Shown: positions 50,816 to 60,296 of the stretch, in pieces
Layout of the letters: each line of letters begins with the position of its first letter
Position numbering within the stretch: the stretch's first letter is position 1
NCBI RefSeq assembly: GCF_028356935.1
Contig: NZ_CP102798.1
Coordinates: forward strand, 4,526,001 to 4,590,000
Source: Lysinibacillus sp. OF-1
Lineage (GTDB): Bacteria > Bacillota > Bacilli > Bacillales_A > Planococcaceae
Length of the DNA: 64,000 bases
Direction: 5' to 3'
The notes under the pieces: generated by a model
Seen by the model: the letters and a program-made list of their open reading frames with translations, nothing else
Databases searched by the model: none
What the model was told of the DNA's origin: nothing
Made by a program: the position numbers and the translations under genes

Positions 50816-52243
50816 TTAGAATGATTTTTTCATCGAAATAAATTTCATATCGCTCATTTCCTCAATGGCCCACTTAATTCCTTCTCGTCCATAACCACTC
50901 ATCTTCACACCACCATATGGCATGTTATCTACCCTGAATGTCGGAATATCATTAATAATGACAGCACCAGCCTGTAATTCGTCTGCTGCATATAAGGCAT
51001 CTGACAATATATTCGTGTAAATACCCGCATTTAGACCAAGGTCCGACTCGTTCACAAGTCGAATCGCGTCGTCTAATGTTTCATATGAAACAATTGAGAC
51101 GATTGGTGCGAATGTTTCCTGACAGACAATTTTCATGTCAGCTGTTACATTCGTCATAACTGTTGGTGTTAGAGTACGTTCTGTAAATTCGCCACCTGTT
51201 GCAATAACTGCCCCTTGTTCTTGCGCTTCCTCAACCCACGCTCGGATACGTTCTACCTCATTTGGATTAATCATGGCACTGACATCTGTCTTTGTATCTA
51301 ACGGGTCTCCTACTATAAGTTTTTTCGTTTCTTCAACGAATGCTTCAGTAAATTCATCAATGATGGACGAATGCACATAAATACGTTGTAACGAAATACA
51401 TACTTGTCCAGCAAAGTTGAAAGCACCGCTTACGCAACGACTAACAATTTTATGAATTGGCGTCGATGGTTCGACAATTACGGCTGCATTAGAACCTAGT
51501 TCTAACGTTATTTTACGCAAACCGACCTTTTCTTTAATGCTCAAACCAACTTTACTACTGCCTGTAAAGGTTACTTTTTTGACGTATGGATGCGTAACAA
51601 GTGTATCACTAAGCTCGCCACCACTTCCTGTTACGATCTGCAACGCGCCATCAGGTAATCCTGCTTCACGAAAAATTTCAGCCATCACAATAGCACTTAA
51701 CGGCGTTTGTGTTGCTGGCTTTAATACAACCGTATTACCTACTGCAAATGCTGGGCCTAATTTATGTGCCACTAAATTGAATGGAAAATTAAACGGCGTA
51801 ATGGCTGAGATTACACCTAATGGTTCTCGTTTTGTCCAGCCTATACGATCTCCAGCTCCAGGTGCTGCATCCATCGGAACAGTCTCACCCTTAGACTGTT
51901 TAGCTCCCTCTGCCGCAAATTGATAGGTTGCGATTGTACGATCCATTTCGGCTAATCCTGCTACTATAGGCTTCCCTGCCTCTAATGCTAAAATTTCAGC
52001 AAATTCTTCTTTACGTTGTCGCATAATCTCAACAACTTTATATAATATTTCGGCACGTTCGTAGGCTGTAGTCTTTTTAAACGATTGGAATGCCTGCTGT
52101 GCACCTTCGATAGCTCTCTCTACATCTTGTATCGATGCTTTTGCTACCTGAGCAATAACCTCACCACTATACGGAGATGTTAGCTCATAGCTTTCCTTGG
52201 CATCTTGCCACTGACCATTCATCCATAGTTTTGTTTCCTTCAT
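50816..52243 (-). CDS. NAD(P)-dependent aldehyde dehydrogenase
   Basis: Aldehyde dehydrogenase superfamily, 475 aa. Catalytic Cys282 (GQVCIS), general base Glu249 (LELGSN), Asn152 (PFNFPFN) and the NAD-binding TFTGSSKVG are all in place. The absence of Gly after LELG (Ser-Asn instead of Gly-Lys) places it in the subgroup with lactaldehyde, phosphonoacetaldehyde and GapN-like enzymes rather than betaine aldehyde dehydrogenases. The substrate is unknown. Single gene unit. Confidence 0.85.
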   Translation of the reverse strand: MKETKLWMNGQWQDAKESYELTSPYSGEVIAQVAKASIQDVERAIEGAQQAFQSFKKTTAYERAEILYKVVEIMRQRKEEFAEILALEAGKPIVAGLAEMDRTIATYQFAAEGAKQSKGETVPMDAAPGAGDRIGWTKREPLGVISAITPFNFPFNLVAHKLGPAFAVGNTVVLKPATQTPLSAIVMAEIFREAGLPDGALQIVTGSGGELSDTLVTHPYVKKVTFTGSSKVGLSIKEKVGLRKITLELGSNAAVIVEPSTPIHKIVSRCVSGAFNFAGQVCISLQRIYVHSSIIDEFTEAFVEETKKLIVGDPLDTKTDVSAMINPNEVERIRAWVEEAQEQGAVIATGGEFTERTLTPTVMTNVTADMKIVCQETFAPIVSIVSYETLDDAIRLVNESDLGLNAGIYTNILSDALYAADELQAGAVIINDIPTFRVDNMPYGGVKMSGYGREGIKWAIEEMSDMKFISMKKSF

Positions 52244-52286
52244 CCTTCAAATGCACCTCCAAATAATCAAGTTCTCCTTTATTCTA

Positions 52287-53255
52287 TCATGAAGAACTTG
52301 AACTTGATGCAATAGCAGCTGCACTAACCGCAGCTATCATCGCTGCTTGCTGTGCTTGGATTAATAATTCAATGGAAGACATAATGGTCATGGACAAAGA
52401 TTTTTGCACCTTCGCCATATCATAAATAGCGATTTGTACAGCCATAAAGAGAACAAATTCACGGTGCCATTTTAATAATTTCAAGTCCTTTAATTCATGA
52501 TATAAATCAATAATATCTTGAAGCTGTGCTTTAGTAAGACTTAGTATGGCTAAAAAGCCGAGTAAAGGATAATGCATAGCCTTGACCTTTACAATTTGGT
52601 TTTTGAGTGTATCACGGAGTGCCACAACATTTGGTGCTAGATTAACATCAAATTGTGGGGATAAAAATGTTAATACCTGTGATAGCCACTGTAGTTCATT
52701 ACCAGCATTAAAATTATATGTTCGTAATTCTTTATAATATCGATTCATTGTTTCCGCCCGTAGCTCAACATCATCAGATGGACTACTCAATAACACTGCA
52801 TAAGGAATGTCCTCATAAGATGTTAAAAATGGATGATGTTTACGAATAGCATCGAATAAAGTTCTAGCTGCCTGTGCATGTGCTTTTTTATTTTGTTCAT
52901 CCTCAGTCAAAAACTGTGCTCCGATATAGCTGAAATTGCCGCTTCTAAATTTTGCTTCCTTCAAGATACTCACGTTTGTAAGTAAATTCTCGACTGCCTT
53001 TTCAGTATCTTCTTGCTCCAATAAATTGGCGGCAATACTATACCCAACTGTTGTTCGTAAAGGGGACATCCACGAGGATTGCTTCTTCATCTCTTGCAGA
53101 ACATTTTTATATCTTATTGCATCAAAAGTTTTTCCTGACGCTACAAATTTACTAGCAATCGCTAAAACAATTTTACGATCGACTGTCCAACCAGCAGCCT
53201 TTGATACATCCTCAACTGTATTTGTAAGTTCATTTTCAATCAGCGCGTAATCCAT
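52287..53255 (-). CDS. DUF4003-like protein with a polyserine tail
   Basis: A 322-aa mostly helical soluble protein of unknown function; it resembles the DUF4003 family of Bacillales. The ATG at 53255 has GGAG about 10 bases upstream. It ends with Ala-rich residues (IAAVSAAAIA) followed by six serines, a low-complexity tail also seen in related proteins only from memory. Neighbours give no clue. Confidence 0.6.
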   Translation of the reverse strand: MDYALIENELTNTVEDVSKAAGWTVDRKIVLAIASKFVASGKTFDAIRYKNVLQEMKKQSSWMSPLRTTVGYSIAANLLEQEDTEKAVENLLTNVSILKEAKFRSGNFSYIGAQFLTEDEQNKKAHAQAARTLFDAIRKHHPFLTSYEDIPYAVLLSSPSDDVELRAETMNRYYKELRTYNFNAGNELQWLSQVLTFLSPQFDVNLAPNVVALRDTLKNQIVKVKAMHYPLLGFLAILSLTKAQLQDIIDLYHELKDLKLLKWHREFVLFMAVQIAIYDMAKVQKSLSMTIMSSIELLIQAQQAAMIAAVSAAAIASSSSSS

Positions 53256-53415
53256 ATTTAGCACACTCCTTTACCCATTTTACGTGACAATCTGTGAGAA
53301 AGATTCAATCCTCTTTGTAACAATTAACATAAAAAGTAAACTTAATTTAATGTATGTTACTTCATTTATCTGATTTAATAGGAAATATTAACAGCTATAA
53401 AAGGAGGTCTTGAGG

Positions 53416-53541
53416 ATGATAGCAAAAACCACAAGAAAACTATTATTTACCGTCACCTTAAAGGATCGATTAAATTTATTCCTATTTTTAAGAAATTCAT
53501 CAACTAATATCGCTTTACATACTCTATTCCACAAAAATTAA
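53416..53541 (+). CDS. Small ORF with strong ribosome binding site
   Basis: This 41-codon ORF begins MIAKTTRKLLFTVTLKDRLN and ends HTLFHKN. AAGGAGGTC lies 8 bases before its ATG, a near-ideal ribosome site, which makes translation likely. The peptide is cationic with a hydrophobic centre (LFLFL). No family is recognised. It is alone on the plus strand in the 332-base gap between two minus-strand genes; the rest of that gap (53256-53415) shows only AT-rich sequence. It could be a leader, toxin-like or regulatory peptide, or not a gene. Confidence 0.45.
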   Translation: MIAKTTRKLLFTVTLKDRLNLFLFLRNSSTNIALHTLFHKN

Positions 53542-53543
53542 TA

Positions 53544-53575
53544 TAAAAAACAGCGGCAAATTTTTCTGCCGCTGT
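53544..53575 (-). terminator. Terminator after the DUF779 gene
   Basis: ACAGCGGCA (53550-53558) and TGCCGCTGT (53567-53575) form a 9-base perfect stem with TTTTTTAT following on the minus strand. It may also halt the small ORF transcript. Confidence 0.85.
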
Positions 53576-53587
53576 ACTATCCTTCAT

Positions 53588-53953
53588 TTAAATTAACCCT
53601 AGTTCTCGTAACTCCTCAGATGTGAAGGCTCTTGACCTTGTTAGGAAACGTTTTCCCTCTACGCCCTCTAATGAGAACATGCCTCCTCTGCCCGCAACAA
53701 CATCCAATATGATTTGTGTATGCTTCCAGTAATCATATTGATTTTTGTGCATGTAGAAAGGCGCACCACCAATCTCTCCAAGGCATACATCCTGATCTCC
53801 TAATAGCAAATCACCTTCTGGATAGCACATTGGCGAGGAGCCATCACAGCATCCGCCGGACTGATGAAACATCACAGGTCCATGTTTATCTTTTAATAGA
53901 TTGATTAGTGCCAGCGCTTCTTCTGTAGCTAGTACACGTTCAACCACGCTCAT
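53588..53953 (-). CDS. DUF779 protein, partner of acetaldehyde dehydrogenase
   Basis: The 121-aa protein has a Cys-rich HQSGGCCDGSSPMCY segment (about 30-44) typical of DUF779. In many bacteria this family is encoded directly after an ExaC/AcoD-type acetaldehyde dehydrogenase, as here, where it follows after 15 bases. Its function is not established; the cysteines suggest metal or redox chemistry. It shares an operon with the dehydrogenase. Confidence 0.85.
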   Translation of the reverse strand: MSVVERVLATEEALALINLLKDKHGPVMFHQSGGCCDGSSPMCYPEGDLLLGDQDVCLGEIGGAPFYMHKNQYDYWKHTQIILDVVAGRGGMFSLEGVEGKRFLTRSRAFTSEELRELGLI

Positions 53954-53968
53954 GCACCTCCCTACAAA

Positions 53969-55489
53969 TTAGAAGAAACCAAGTTTGTTTTCGCTGTAGC
54001 TAACTAATAGGTTTTTCGTTTGTTGGTAATGCGCTAACATCATTTTGTGATTTTCACGACCAACACCTGACATTTTATAGCCGCCAAATGCAGCATGTGC
54101 CGGATAAGCATGGTAACAGTTTGTCCAAACACGACCTGCTTGAATTTCACGACCGAAGCGATAAGCTGTATTAATATCTCTCGTCCAAACGCCAGAACCT
54201 AAGCCATATAATGTATCATTAGCAATTTCTAGTGCTTCCTCTTTTGTTTTAAACGTTGTTACAGCAACAACTGGTCCGAAAATTTCCTCTTGGAAAATAC
54301 GCATTTTATTATTTCCCTTGAAGACTGTCGGTTTAATGTAGTAGCCATTTTCGAAGCCCTCGCCTACATTATTTTTCTCGCCACCAATTAGGCATTGTGC
54401 ACCCTCTTGCTTACCAATATCTAAATAAGAAAGAATTTTTTCCATTTGCTCACTTGAAGCCTGCGCACCCATCATTGTGTTTGGATCAAGCGGATTGCCC
54501 ACTTTAATGGCTTCTACACGCTGTAGTACACGCTCCATAAATTTATCGTATATAGATTCCTGGATCAGTGCACGTGAAGGACATGTACATACTTCTCCTT
54601 GATTGAGAGCAAATAGTACGAAGCCCTCTACTGCTTTATCTAAAAAGGCATCATCTTTATCCATAATATCTTCAAAGAAGATATTTGGTGATTTACCGCC
54701 CAATTCTAATGTAACGGGAATAAGATTTTGAGAAGCATATTGCATAATTAAACGACCTGTCGTCGTCTCACCTGTGAAGGCAATTTTACCAATGCGAGGA
54801 TTGGATGCAAGCGGTTTCCCTGCTTCTAAGCCAAATCCATTCACAACATTAATAACTCCTGGTGGTAATAAATCTTCTATTAATTCCACAAGCACCATAA
54901 TAGATGCTGGTGTTTGCTCTGCAGGTTTTAATACGACACAGTTCCCAGCTGCAAGTGCTGGTGCGAGCTTCCATACTGCCATTAATAGTGGGAAGTTCCA
55001 AGGGATGATTTGACCCACTACACCAATCGGCTCATGGAAGTGATAAGCAACTGTATCGTTATCAATTTGGCTAACGGAACCTTCTTGAGCACGTAAGACT
55101 CCAGCAAAATAACGGAAATGATCAATTGCAAGAGGGATATCTGCATTTAATGTTTCGCGCACCGCTTTACCGTTATCCCATGTTTCAGCAACGGCTAGCT
55201 TTTCTAGATTTTCCTCAATACGGTCCGCAATTTTAAGTAAAATGTTTGCACGTTCTGTTGGTGATGTTTTGCCCCATGCATCTTTAGCAGCATGTGCTGC
55301 ATCGAGTGCATGTTCAATATCCTCAGCTGTGGAACGTGCTACTTGTGTAAAAACTTGTCCAGTAACAGGAGTGACGTTATCAAAGTATTGACCTTTCACT
55401 GGGGGTGTCCATTCGCCACCAATATAATTATCATATTTCTGTTTGAATTGAACTACCGATCCTTCAGTGTTTGGAAATGCATAAACCAT
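53969..55489 (-). CDS. Acetaldehyde dehydrogenase, ExaC/AcoD-like
   Basis: A 506-aa aldehyde dehydrogenase of the acetaldehyde subgroup. Catalytic Cys301 in GEVCTCPSR, Glu262 in [13 protein letters not shown] near 164-167 and FTGETTTG are present; the CTC pattern is typical of AcoD/ExaC enzymes used in ethanol or acetoin breakdown. A sigma-A-like promoter is at 55589-55617; no sigma-54 site was found. It is cotranscribed with the DUF779 gene. Confidence 0.88.
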   Translation of the reverse strand: MVYAFPNTEGSVVQFKQKYDNYIGGEWTPPVKGQYFDNVTPVTGQVFTQVARSTAEDIEHALDAAHAAKDAWGKTSPTERANILLKIADRIEENLEKLAVAETWDNGKAVRETLNADIPLAIDHFRYFAGVLRAQEGSVSQIDNDTVAYHFHEPIGVVGQIIPWNFPLLMAVWKLAPALAAGNCVVLKPAEQTPASIMVLVELIEDLLPPGVINVVNGFGLEAGKPLASNPRIGKIAFTGETTTGRLIMQYASQNLIPVTLELGGKSPNIFFEDIMDKDDAFLDKAVEGFVLFALNQGEVCTCPSRALIQESIYDKFMERVLQRVEAIKVGNPLDPNTMMGAQASSEQMEKILSYLDIGKQEGAQCLIGGEKNNVGEGFENGYYIKPTVFKGNNKMRIFQEEIFGPVVAVTTFKTKEEALEIANDTLYGLGSGVWTRDINTAYRFGREIQAGRVWTNCYHAYPAHAAFGGYKMSGVGRENHKMMLAHYQQTKNLLVSYSENKLGFF

Positions 55490-55588
55490 TTTACTTCTCC
55501 CCTTTACACAATTTAATGAGAACTATCTAGAAAAAACGTTATTTTATATCGGAATAACACTATTTTCATAGAAACCCTCTCAACTACT

Positions 55589-55617
55589 ATATTGTCAGAA
55601 ACGTAAAATAATTTCAA
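55589..55617 (-). promoter_or_regulatory. Candidate promoter of the acetaldehyde dehydrogenase operon
   Basis: TTGAAA (55612-55617), 17 bases, then CAATAT (55589-55594) on the minus strand. Confidence 0.55.
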
Positions 55618-55729
55618 CTTTTTCAAAAACTTTTCCATTTAATTTATTTTTGCTAGAAAAGCTTCTAGAATTCACGGCATGTACACGTTAAGGTATACTT
55701 AAAAATAATATAAAATATAGGAGAACAAT

Positions 55730-56431
55730 ATGCGTATTAATAAATATTTAAGTGAAACAGGCATCATATCCCGTCGTGGTGCTGATAAATGGGTTGCTGA
55801 AGGAAAAGTAACCATTAATGGTCAGTTGGCGACTGTCGGTAGTCAGGTTGAAACAGGTGATATAGTTTGCGTTGATGGAAAAGAGGTAAAGAAAGAACAA
55901 CAGCTTATCTATATTGCTCTGAATAAACCTGTCGGCATTACAAGTACAACAGAGCGTCATATAAAAGGCAATGTCGTTGATTTCGTCAATCATCCCTTAC
56001 GTATTTTTCATATCGGACGTCTCGATAAGGAATCAGAGGGATTATTGTTATTAACTAATGATGGCGATATCGTCAATAAAATTCTGCGTGCAGAAAACCA
56101 TCATGAAAAAGAATACATCGTTCAAGTTGATCAGCCTATAACAGCGCAATTTATTAAAAAAATGGGAGCCGGTGTTGATATTCTAGATACAACAACCTTA
56201 CCTTGTCGTGTAGAAAAGATTTCGGACAAAGTTTTTAAAATCATTTTAGAGCAAGGCTTAAATCGTCAAATCCGCCGAATGTGCTCAGCGCTAGGTTATT
56301 CCGTTAAGCGCCTACAGCGTATTCGTATTATGAATATTAAGCTTGGTAATTTAAAAGTGGGCCAATGGCGTGATTTAACAGATAAGGAACGAACAGAACT
56401 ATTCAAACTACTCAACTACACACCTAAATAA
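55730..56431 (+). CDS. rluF: RluB/RluF-family rRNA pseudouridine synthase
   Basis: The 233-aa protein has an N-terminal S4 RNA-binding domain ([19 protein letters not shown]) and the RsuA/RluB-type catalytic motif [14 protein letters not shown] with catalytic Asp99. The C-terminal [16 protein letters not shown] is also conserved. It most resembles RluF, which modifies U2604 of 23S rRNA in E. coli; the exact target here is inferred. Confidence 0.85.
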   Translation: MRINKYLSETGIISRRGADKWVAEGKVTINGQLATVGSQVETGDIVCVDGKEVKKEQQLIYIALNKPVGITSTTERHIKGNVVDFVNHPLRIFHIGRLDKESEGLLLLTNDGDIVNKILRAENHHEKEYIVQVDQPITAQFIKKMGAGVDILDTTTLPCRVEKISDKVFKIILEQGLNRQIRRMCSALGYSVKRLQRIRIMNIKLGNLKVGQWRDLTDKERTELFKLLNYTPK

Positions 56432-56454
56432 GCACTTAAAGGAGGGCGAGGACT

Positions 56455-57174
56455 ATGATATCTATTCAAAGCACAGAGCAACTAACAGGGGTACGGGTTA
56501 GCGGGGATTATTGGGATTTAGATGAACTAATCAATGCGATCTATAAAGTAACTGGTGATGAAAATAAATACTATGATTATCAAGGTCCTCGACTACGTAT
56601 TTTAAGCGTATGCTATAAACTAAGACATGCTATGCTCGGGGAACATCACCTTGATTTTGTGAGTAACGGACTTAATAAAAATGTCCTGACACAACATGAA
56701 CTGATCTTTCCTAATAAAAATGTTTATTTTGCCACAGAAATTCTTTGGCCAGAAATAATATTTAGTGCGATTGCTTTAAATGATTTTATTGATTTGCATC
56801 AGCAGTTAAACAATGCGTCCATGTGGAATTATGAAATTGCCATTTTACGCAAGTTTCAAGCGGCTATTGCCGATTGTTTGGAACAGGAGATTGATGAGGA
56901 AGATTACGTTATGTTTGTCCGAATGCTACATGCTAAAAATCCATTCACTTTCCGTTTTGCTACGCAATATGTTGATGTTCTGAATCTAGAATATATTCAA
57001 TTAAGTAAAGAGGAGCGAAAAGCACATTTAGCGGCATTTGCGGTGCGATTAATGGTAGAGGATCATGAATATTTGGCATTAAAATCAACTCTAATGGAAG
57101 CAGCCATTACGACTAAGCAAGCATTACATGATATCCAAATACAACTGAATTATCCTGAAGAAATACTATGGTGA
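56455..57174 (+). CDS. Uncharacterised protein, possibly DUF6904-like
   Basis: The 239-aa protein begins MISIQSTEQLTGVRVSGDYWDLDE and is rich in Tyr, Leu and acidic residues. It has no membrane segments or recognised catalytic motif. It may belong to DUF6904, recalled but not checked. GGAGGGCGAGG precedes the ATG and it follows the pseudouridine synthase by 23 bases, so the two are probably cotranscribed. Confidence 0.6.
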   Translation: MISIQSTEQLTGVRVSGDYWDLDELINAIYKVTGDENKYYDYQGPRLRILSVCYKLRHAMLGEHHLDFVSNGLNKNVLTQHELIFPNKNVYFATEILWPEIIFSAIALNDFIDLHQQLNNASMWNYEIAILRKFQAAIADCLEQEIDEEDYVMFVRMLHAKNPFTFRFATQYVDVLNLEYIQLSKEERKAHLAAFAVRLMVEDHEYLALKSTLMEAAITTKQALHDIQIQLNYPEEILW

Positions 57175-57183
57175 ACCAATCAT

Positions 57184-57208
57184 GCCGTCTCAAAAACTTT
57201 GAGACGGC
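57184..57208. terminator. Bidirectional terminator
   Basis: GCCGTCTCAAA (57184-57194) and TTTGAGACGGC (57198-57208) form an 11-base perfect stem with a three-base loop, followed on the plus strand by TACTTTTC. It lies between convergent genes. Confidence 0.85.
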
Positions 57209-57215
57209 TACTTTT

Positions 57216-57716
57216 CTATTTAATGGTTTTGTAAGCCATTTTACGAATAACTCCCTCGTGCTGAGGATAGTCTGCTAAAAGCTCTTCCTGTGTAAACAAT
57301 TCAAAATCTGCAAAGTCAAATCCTGGTGCAACCATACACCCGACTAGACTAAACGTCTCGGAATCCTCCACCGATGAGCCGAAAATGGTATTTTTCGGAA
57401 CTGCAATTTGTGGTACCTCACCAGCTTCTACATTCAAACCAAGCTTTTTCGCCTCATAGGTACCATCGGGAAAAATCATATGAACTGTTAGTGGACTTCC
57501 CGCATGGTAATACCATAGCTCATCTGATTGCAATCGATGTAAATGTGAGATATCTTGTGAGCGTAATAAGAAATAAATACTCGTATAAATAGGTCTCTGA
57601 ACATCTCTCACTGCTAGCTCGTCTGTGGCACGAAATGATGAAATGTAATAGCCTCCTTCTGGATGTTCGGCTAAATTTAATTGTTTAATAAAATATTGTG
57701 CTGAAAACTTCAACAT
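57216..57716 (-). CDS. DUF985 cupin-family protein
   Basis: The 166-aa protein has the cupin_5/DUF985 pattern EHPEGGYY, FLLRSQDISHLHRLQSDELWYYHAG and a C-terminal GCMVAPGFDFADFELF. The family is uncharacterised, with possible sugar-epimerase-like fold. It is a single-gene unit between terminators. Confidence 0.8.
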   Translation of the reverse strand: MLKFSAQYFIKQLNLAEHPEGGYYISSFRATDELAVRDVQRPIYTSIYFLLRSQDISHLHRLQSDELWYYHAGSPLTVHMIFPDGTYEAKKLGLNVEAGEVPQIAVPKNTIFGSSVEDSETFSLVGCMVAPGFDFADFELFTQEELLADYPQHEGVIRKMAYKTIK

Positions 57717-57826
57717 GTATCACTCCTTTTTTCCACCTTACCAAAAAATAAAGTAAAAAGGCTACCTTTGATTTTTCAAGGGATCAGCTTTATCAAGAGG
57801 TAATCTTGATATATCGAAGATCAACT

Positions 57827-57857
57827 GAAAGGGCATCTCTTTGTTGAGATGCCCTTC
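57827..57857 (-). terminator. Terminator-like hairpin after livF
   Basis: A 12-13-base stem (57827-57839 with 57846-57857) lies just past the livF stop. The U-tract is weak (TTTCAGTT), so it may be a 3'-stabilising hairpin as much as a terminator. Confidence 0.65.
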
Positions 57858-57862
57858 AAATT

Positions 57863-58570
57863 CTATAATCCGCCTAAATAAGCTGCTTTTACTTGCTCGC
57901 TCTCTTGAAGCTCTTTTGCTGAACCAGCTAAAACAATACGTCCTGTTTCAAGTACATACGCACGATTAGCAACAGATAAAGCCATATTAGCATTTTGCTC
58001 AACAAGCAATACAGTTGTACCTTCTTTATTGACCTGTTCAATAATATTAAAGATGTTTTTAACCATTAGCGGTGCAAGACCCATCGAAGGTTCATCCATT
58101 AATAACAGTTTTGGTTTTGCCATTAAGGCACGGCCCATCGCAAGCATCTGCTGTTCCCCACCAGATAATGTGCCTGACTGCTGCTTGCGACGCTCTAATA
58201 AGCGCGGAAATAGCTCGAAAACATGATCCATATCTTTTTTAATACCAGCTTTATCATTACGTAGATAGGCACCAAGCTCTAAGTTTTCTTCTACTGACAT
58301 ATTGGCAAAAACACGACGACCCTCCGGAACGTGGGAAATTCCTGATTTAACAATAGTTTGTGCTGCCTTCCCAGCAATAGAGAAGCCCTCGTATTCAATA
58401 ATGCCACCTTTTGGCTTCAGTAAACCTGATAATGTCTTTAACAATGTACTTTTTCCAGCACCATTTGCACCGATTAACGTTACAATTTCACCCTCGTTTA
58501 CTTCTAAAGAGAGGCCCTTTAATGCTTGGATGTTGCCATAATAAACATCGATATTTTGTACTTTTAGCAT
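57863..58570 (-). CDS. livF: Branched-chain amino acid ABC transporter, ATPase LivF
   Basis: One of two ATPases of the LIV-type importer. The 235-aa protein has Walker A GANGAGKST (about 33-41), signature LSGGEQQM and Walker B LLLMDEPSMGLAP. Its ATG shares one base with the livG stop. The substrate class is inferred from the whole operon. Confidence 0.92.
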   Translation of the reverse strand: MLKVQNIDVYYGNIQALKGLSLEVNEGEIVTLIGANGAGKSTLLKTLSGLLKPKGGIIEYEGFSIAGKAAQTIVKSGISHVPEGRRVFANMSVEENLELGAYLRNDKAGIKKDMDHVFELFPRLLERRKQQSGTLSGGEQQMLAMGRALMAKPKLLLMDEPSMGLAPLMVKNIFNIIEQVNKEGTTVLLVEQNANMALSVANRAYVLETGRIVLAGSAKELQESEQVKAAYLGGL

Positions 58571-59349
58571 TAGCCGATAACCTCCTCACCAAGGTACGCT
58601 TCAATTACCTTAGGATTGTTGCGAATTTCTTCTGGTGTCCCGTCAGCGATTAATTGTCCATGATCGAGTACATAAATGCGTTCACAAATACCCATAACTA
58701 AGCTCATATCATGCTCAATTAACAAAATGGTTAAGCCAAATTCTTTACGAATAAATGCAATTAACTCCATTAAATCATGTGTTTCCTGTGGGTTCATCCC
58801 TGCTGCTGGCTCATCCAATAATAGTAGCTTGGGATTCGCTGCTAAAGCACGAGCAATTTCTAAACGACGCTGCATTCCATATGGTAAATTTTTCGCTAGT
58901 TCATCCTTATAGACATCTAAGCCAAAGATTTTTAAGAATTCAATTGATTGATGCTCCATTGCTGCCTCACCCTTGAAATGAGTTGGCAAACGGAAAATAG
59001 AAGACCACATGGAATGCTTAGCAAGAGAATGATTGGCTACCTTAACATTGTCTAGAACAGATAGCTCTTTAAATAAGCGAATATTTTGGAACGTACGGCT
59101 AATACCCTTTTGCGTCACCTGATATGGTGCAAGTCCATTTAATCTCATACCATCAAAAGTAATTATACCTTCCGTTGGGGTATAAACCCCTGTCAGCATA
59201 TTAAAGCTGGTTGTTTTCCCAGCACCATTAGGTCCAATTAGCCCTACTAATTCACCTTGATTAAGGTACATATTCACACCCTGTACCGCCTTTAAACCAC
59301 CGAATTGAATCCCCATGTTTTCAACTTTTATAAGAAGGTTTCCAGTCAT
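58570..59349 (-). CDS. livG: Branched-chain amino acid ABC transporter, ATPase LivG
   Basis: The 259-aa ATPase has Walker A GPNGAGKTT (about 37-45), a LivG-length insertion and LPYGMQRRLEIARAL as the signature variant, Walker B LLLLDEPAAGMNP. Its ATG shares one base with the livM stop; its GGAGG ribosome site lies in the end of livM. Confidence 0.93.
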   Translation of the reverse strand: MTGNLLIKVENMGIQFGGLKAVQGVNMYLNQGELVGLIGPNGAGKTTSFNMLTGVYTPTEGIITFDGMRLNGLAPYQVTQKGISRTFQNIRLFKELSVLDNVKVANHSLAKHSMWSSIFRLPTHFKGEAAMEHQSIEFLKIFGLDVYKDELAKNLPYGMQRRLEIARALAANPKLLLLDEPAAGMNPQETHDLMELIAFIRKEFGLTILLIEHDMSLVMGICERIYVLDHGQLIADGTPEEIRNNPKVIEAYLGEEVIG

Positions 59350-60284
59350 TATTTTGTACCTCCTTTTTTACCAAACTTAAATAACTGCGTAATTTCCTTT
59401 GTTCCCATTAAGCCGGTTGGACGATACAGCATGACAATAATTAATACTAAACTATAAATAATCATACGAGTTTCAGGGAAGTTTGCTAGATAAGTTGATA
59501 CAAAAGTTAAGAAAATCGCTGCAATCACTGAACCAGAAAGACTCCCTAAGCCACCGAGTACAACATAAATTAAAATATCAAATGATTTTAAGAAACCAAA
59601 TGTTGTCGGTTGGATAATATAAAAGTTATGTGCGAAAATAGCTCCAGCTAGACCTGCAAAGAAAGACCCAATCGCGAATGCAACAACTTTATAATAGGTC
59701 GTATTAATACCCATAGCATCCGCTGCAATTTCATCCTCACGAATGGAAATACACGCACGACCATGACGAGAATTTGTAAAGTTCGAGATAACGAGAATCG
59801 TTAACACAACACCAAAGAATGCATATGTCCAGTTAGATAAATATTTAACCTGCATCCCCGCTGCGCCACCAACATAATCCGTATTTAAAAAGATAATACG
59901 AATAATTTCAGCAAAGCCTAGTGTCGCAATTGCTAAATAATCTCCTTTTAAACGCAGAGTGGGAATCCCTACTATTAGACCAGCAACCGCTGCTGCGACT
60001 GCCCCTAAAAGGATAGCCAATGGGAATGGCAGCATTAATTTTGTGGTAATGATAGCGGACACATATGCACCAACTGCTAGGAACCCAGCATGCCCAATTG
60101 AGAATTGTCCAGTAACCCCAATAACAATATGCAAGCTGACAGCCAGCATGATGTTAATACACATTGTGATTAACATATTTTTGTAGTACAAATCAATTAC
60201 TTCTGTTGTAATCAATAATTGCACAACTGCATAGATGACTAGCGCTATTACGGCATAGCCCCAAAAAATTTTAGACTTTTTCAT
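59349..60284 (-). CDS. livM: Branched-chain amino acid ABC transporter, permease LivM
   Basis: The 311-aa permease has about nine membrane segments and the conserved TLRLKGDYLAIATLGFAEIIR loop. The ATG at 60284 has AGGTGA 8 bases upstream; a GTG at 60296 lies in that site and is rejected. It pairs with LivH. Confidence 0.92.
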   Translation of the reverse strand: MKKSKIFWGYAVIALVIYAVVQLLITTEVIDLYYKNMLITMCINIMLAVSLHIVIGVTGQFSIGHAGFLAVGAYVSAIITTKLMLPFPLAILLGAVAAAVAGLIVGIPTLRLKGDYLAIATLGFAEIIRIIFLNTDYVGGAAGMQVKYLSNWTYAFFGVVLTILVISNFTNSRHGRACISIREDEIAADAMGINTTYYKVVAFAIGSFFAGLAGAIFAHNFYIIQPTTFGFLKSFDILIYVVLGGLGSLSGSVIAAIFLTFVSTYLANFPETRMIIYSLVLIIVMLYRPTGLMGTKEITQLFKFGKKGGTK

Positions 60285-60296
60285 AAAACCGCTCAC

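Noticed and set aside
55490-55729. Sigma-54 promoter for the acetaldehyde dehydrogenase
   Set aside because: AcoD-type genes can be sigma-54 dependent, but no GG-N10-GC element was seen; a sigma-A-like site was.
46255-57716. A new multi-gene defence or metabolic system in the mixed accessory region
   Set aside because: The genes face both ways, are separated by terminators, and belong to unrelated known families, so a shared function is not supported.
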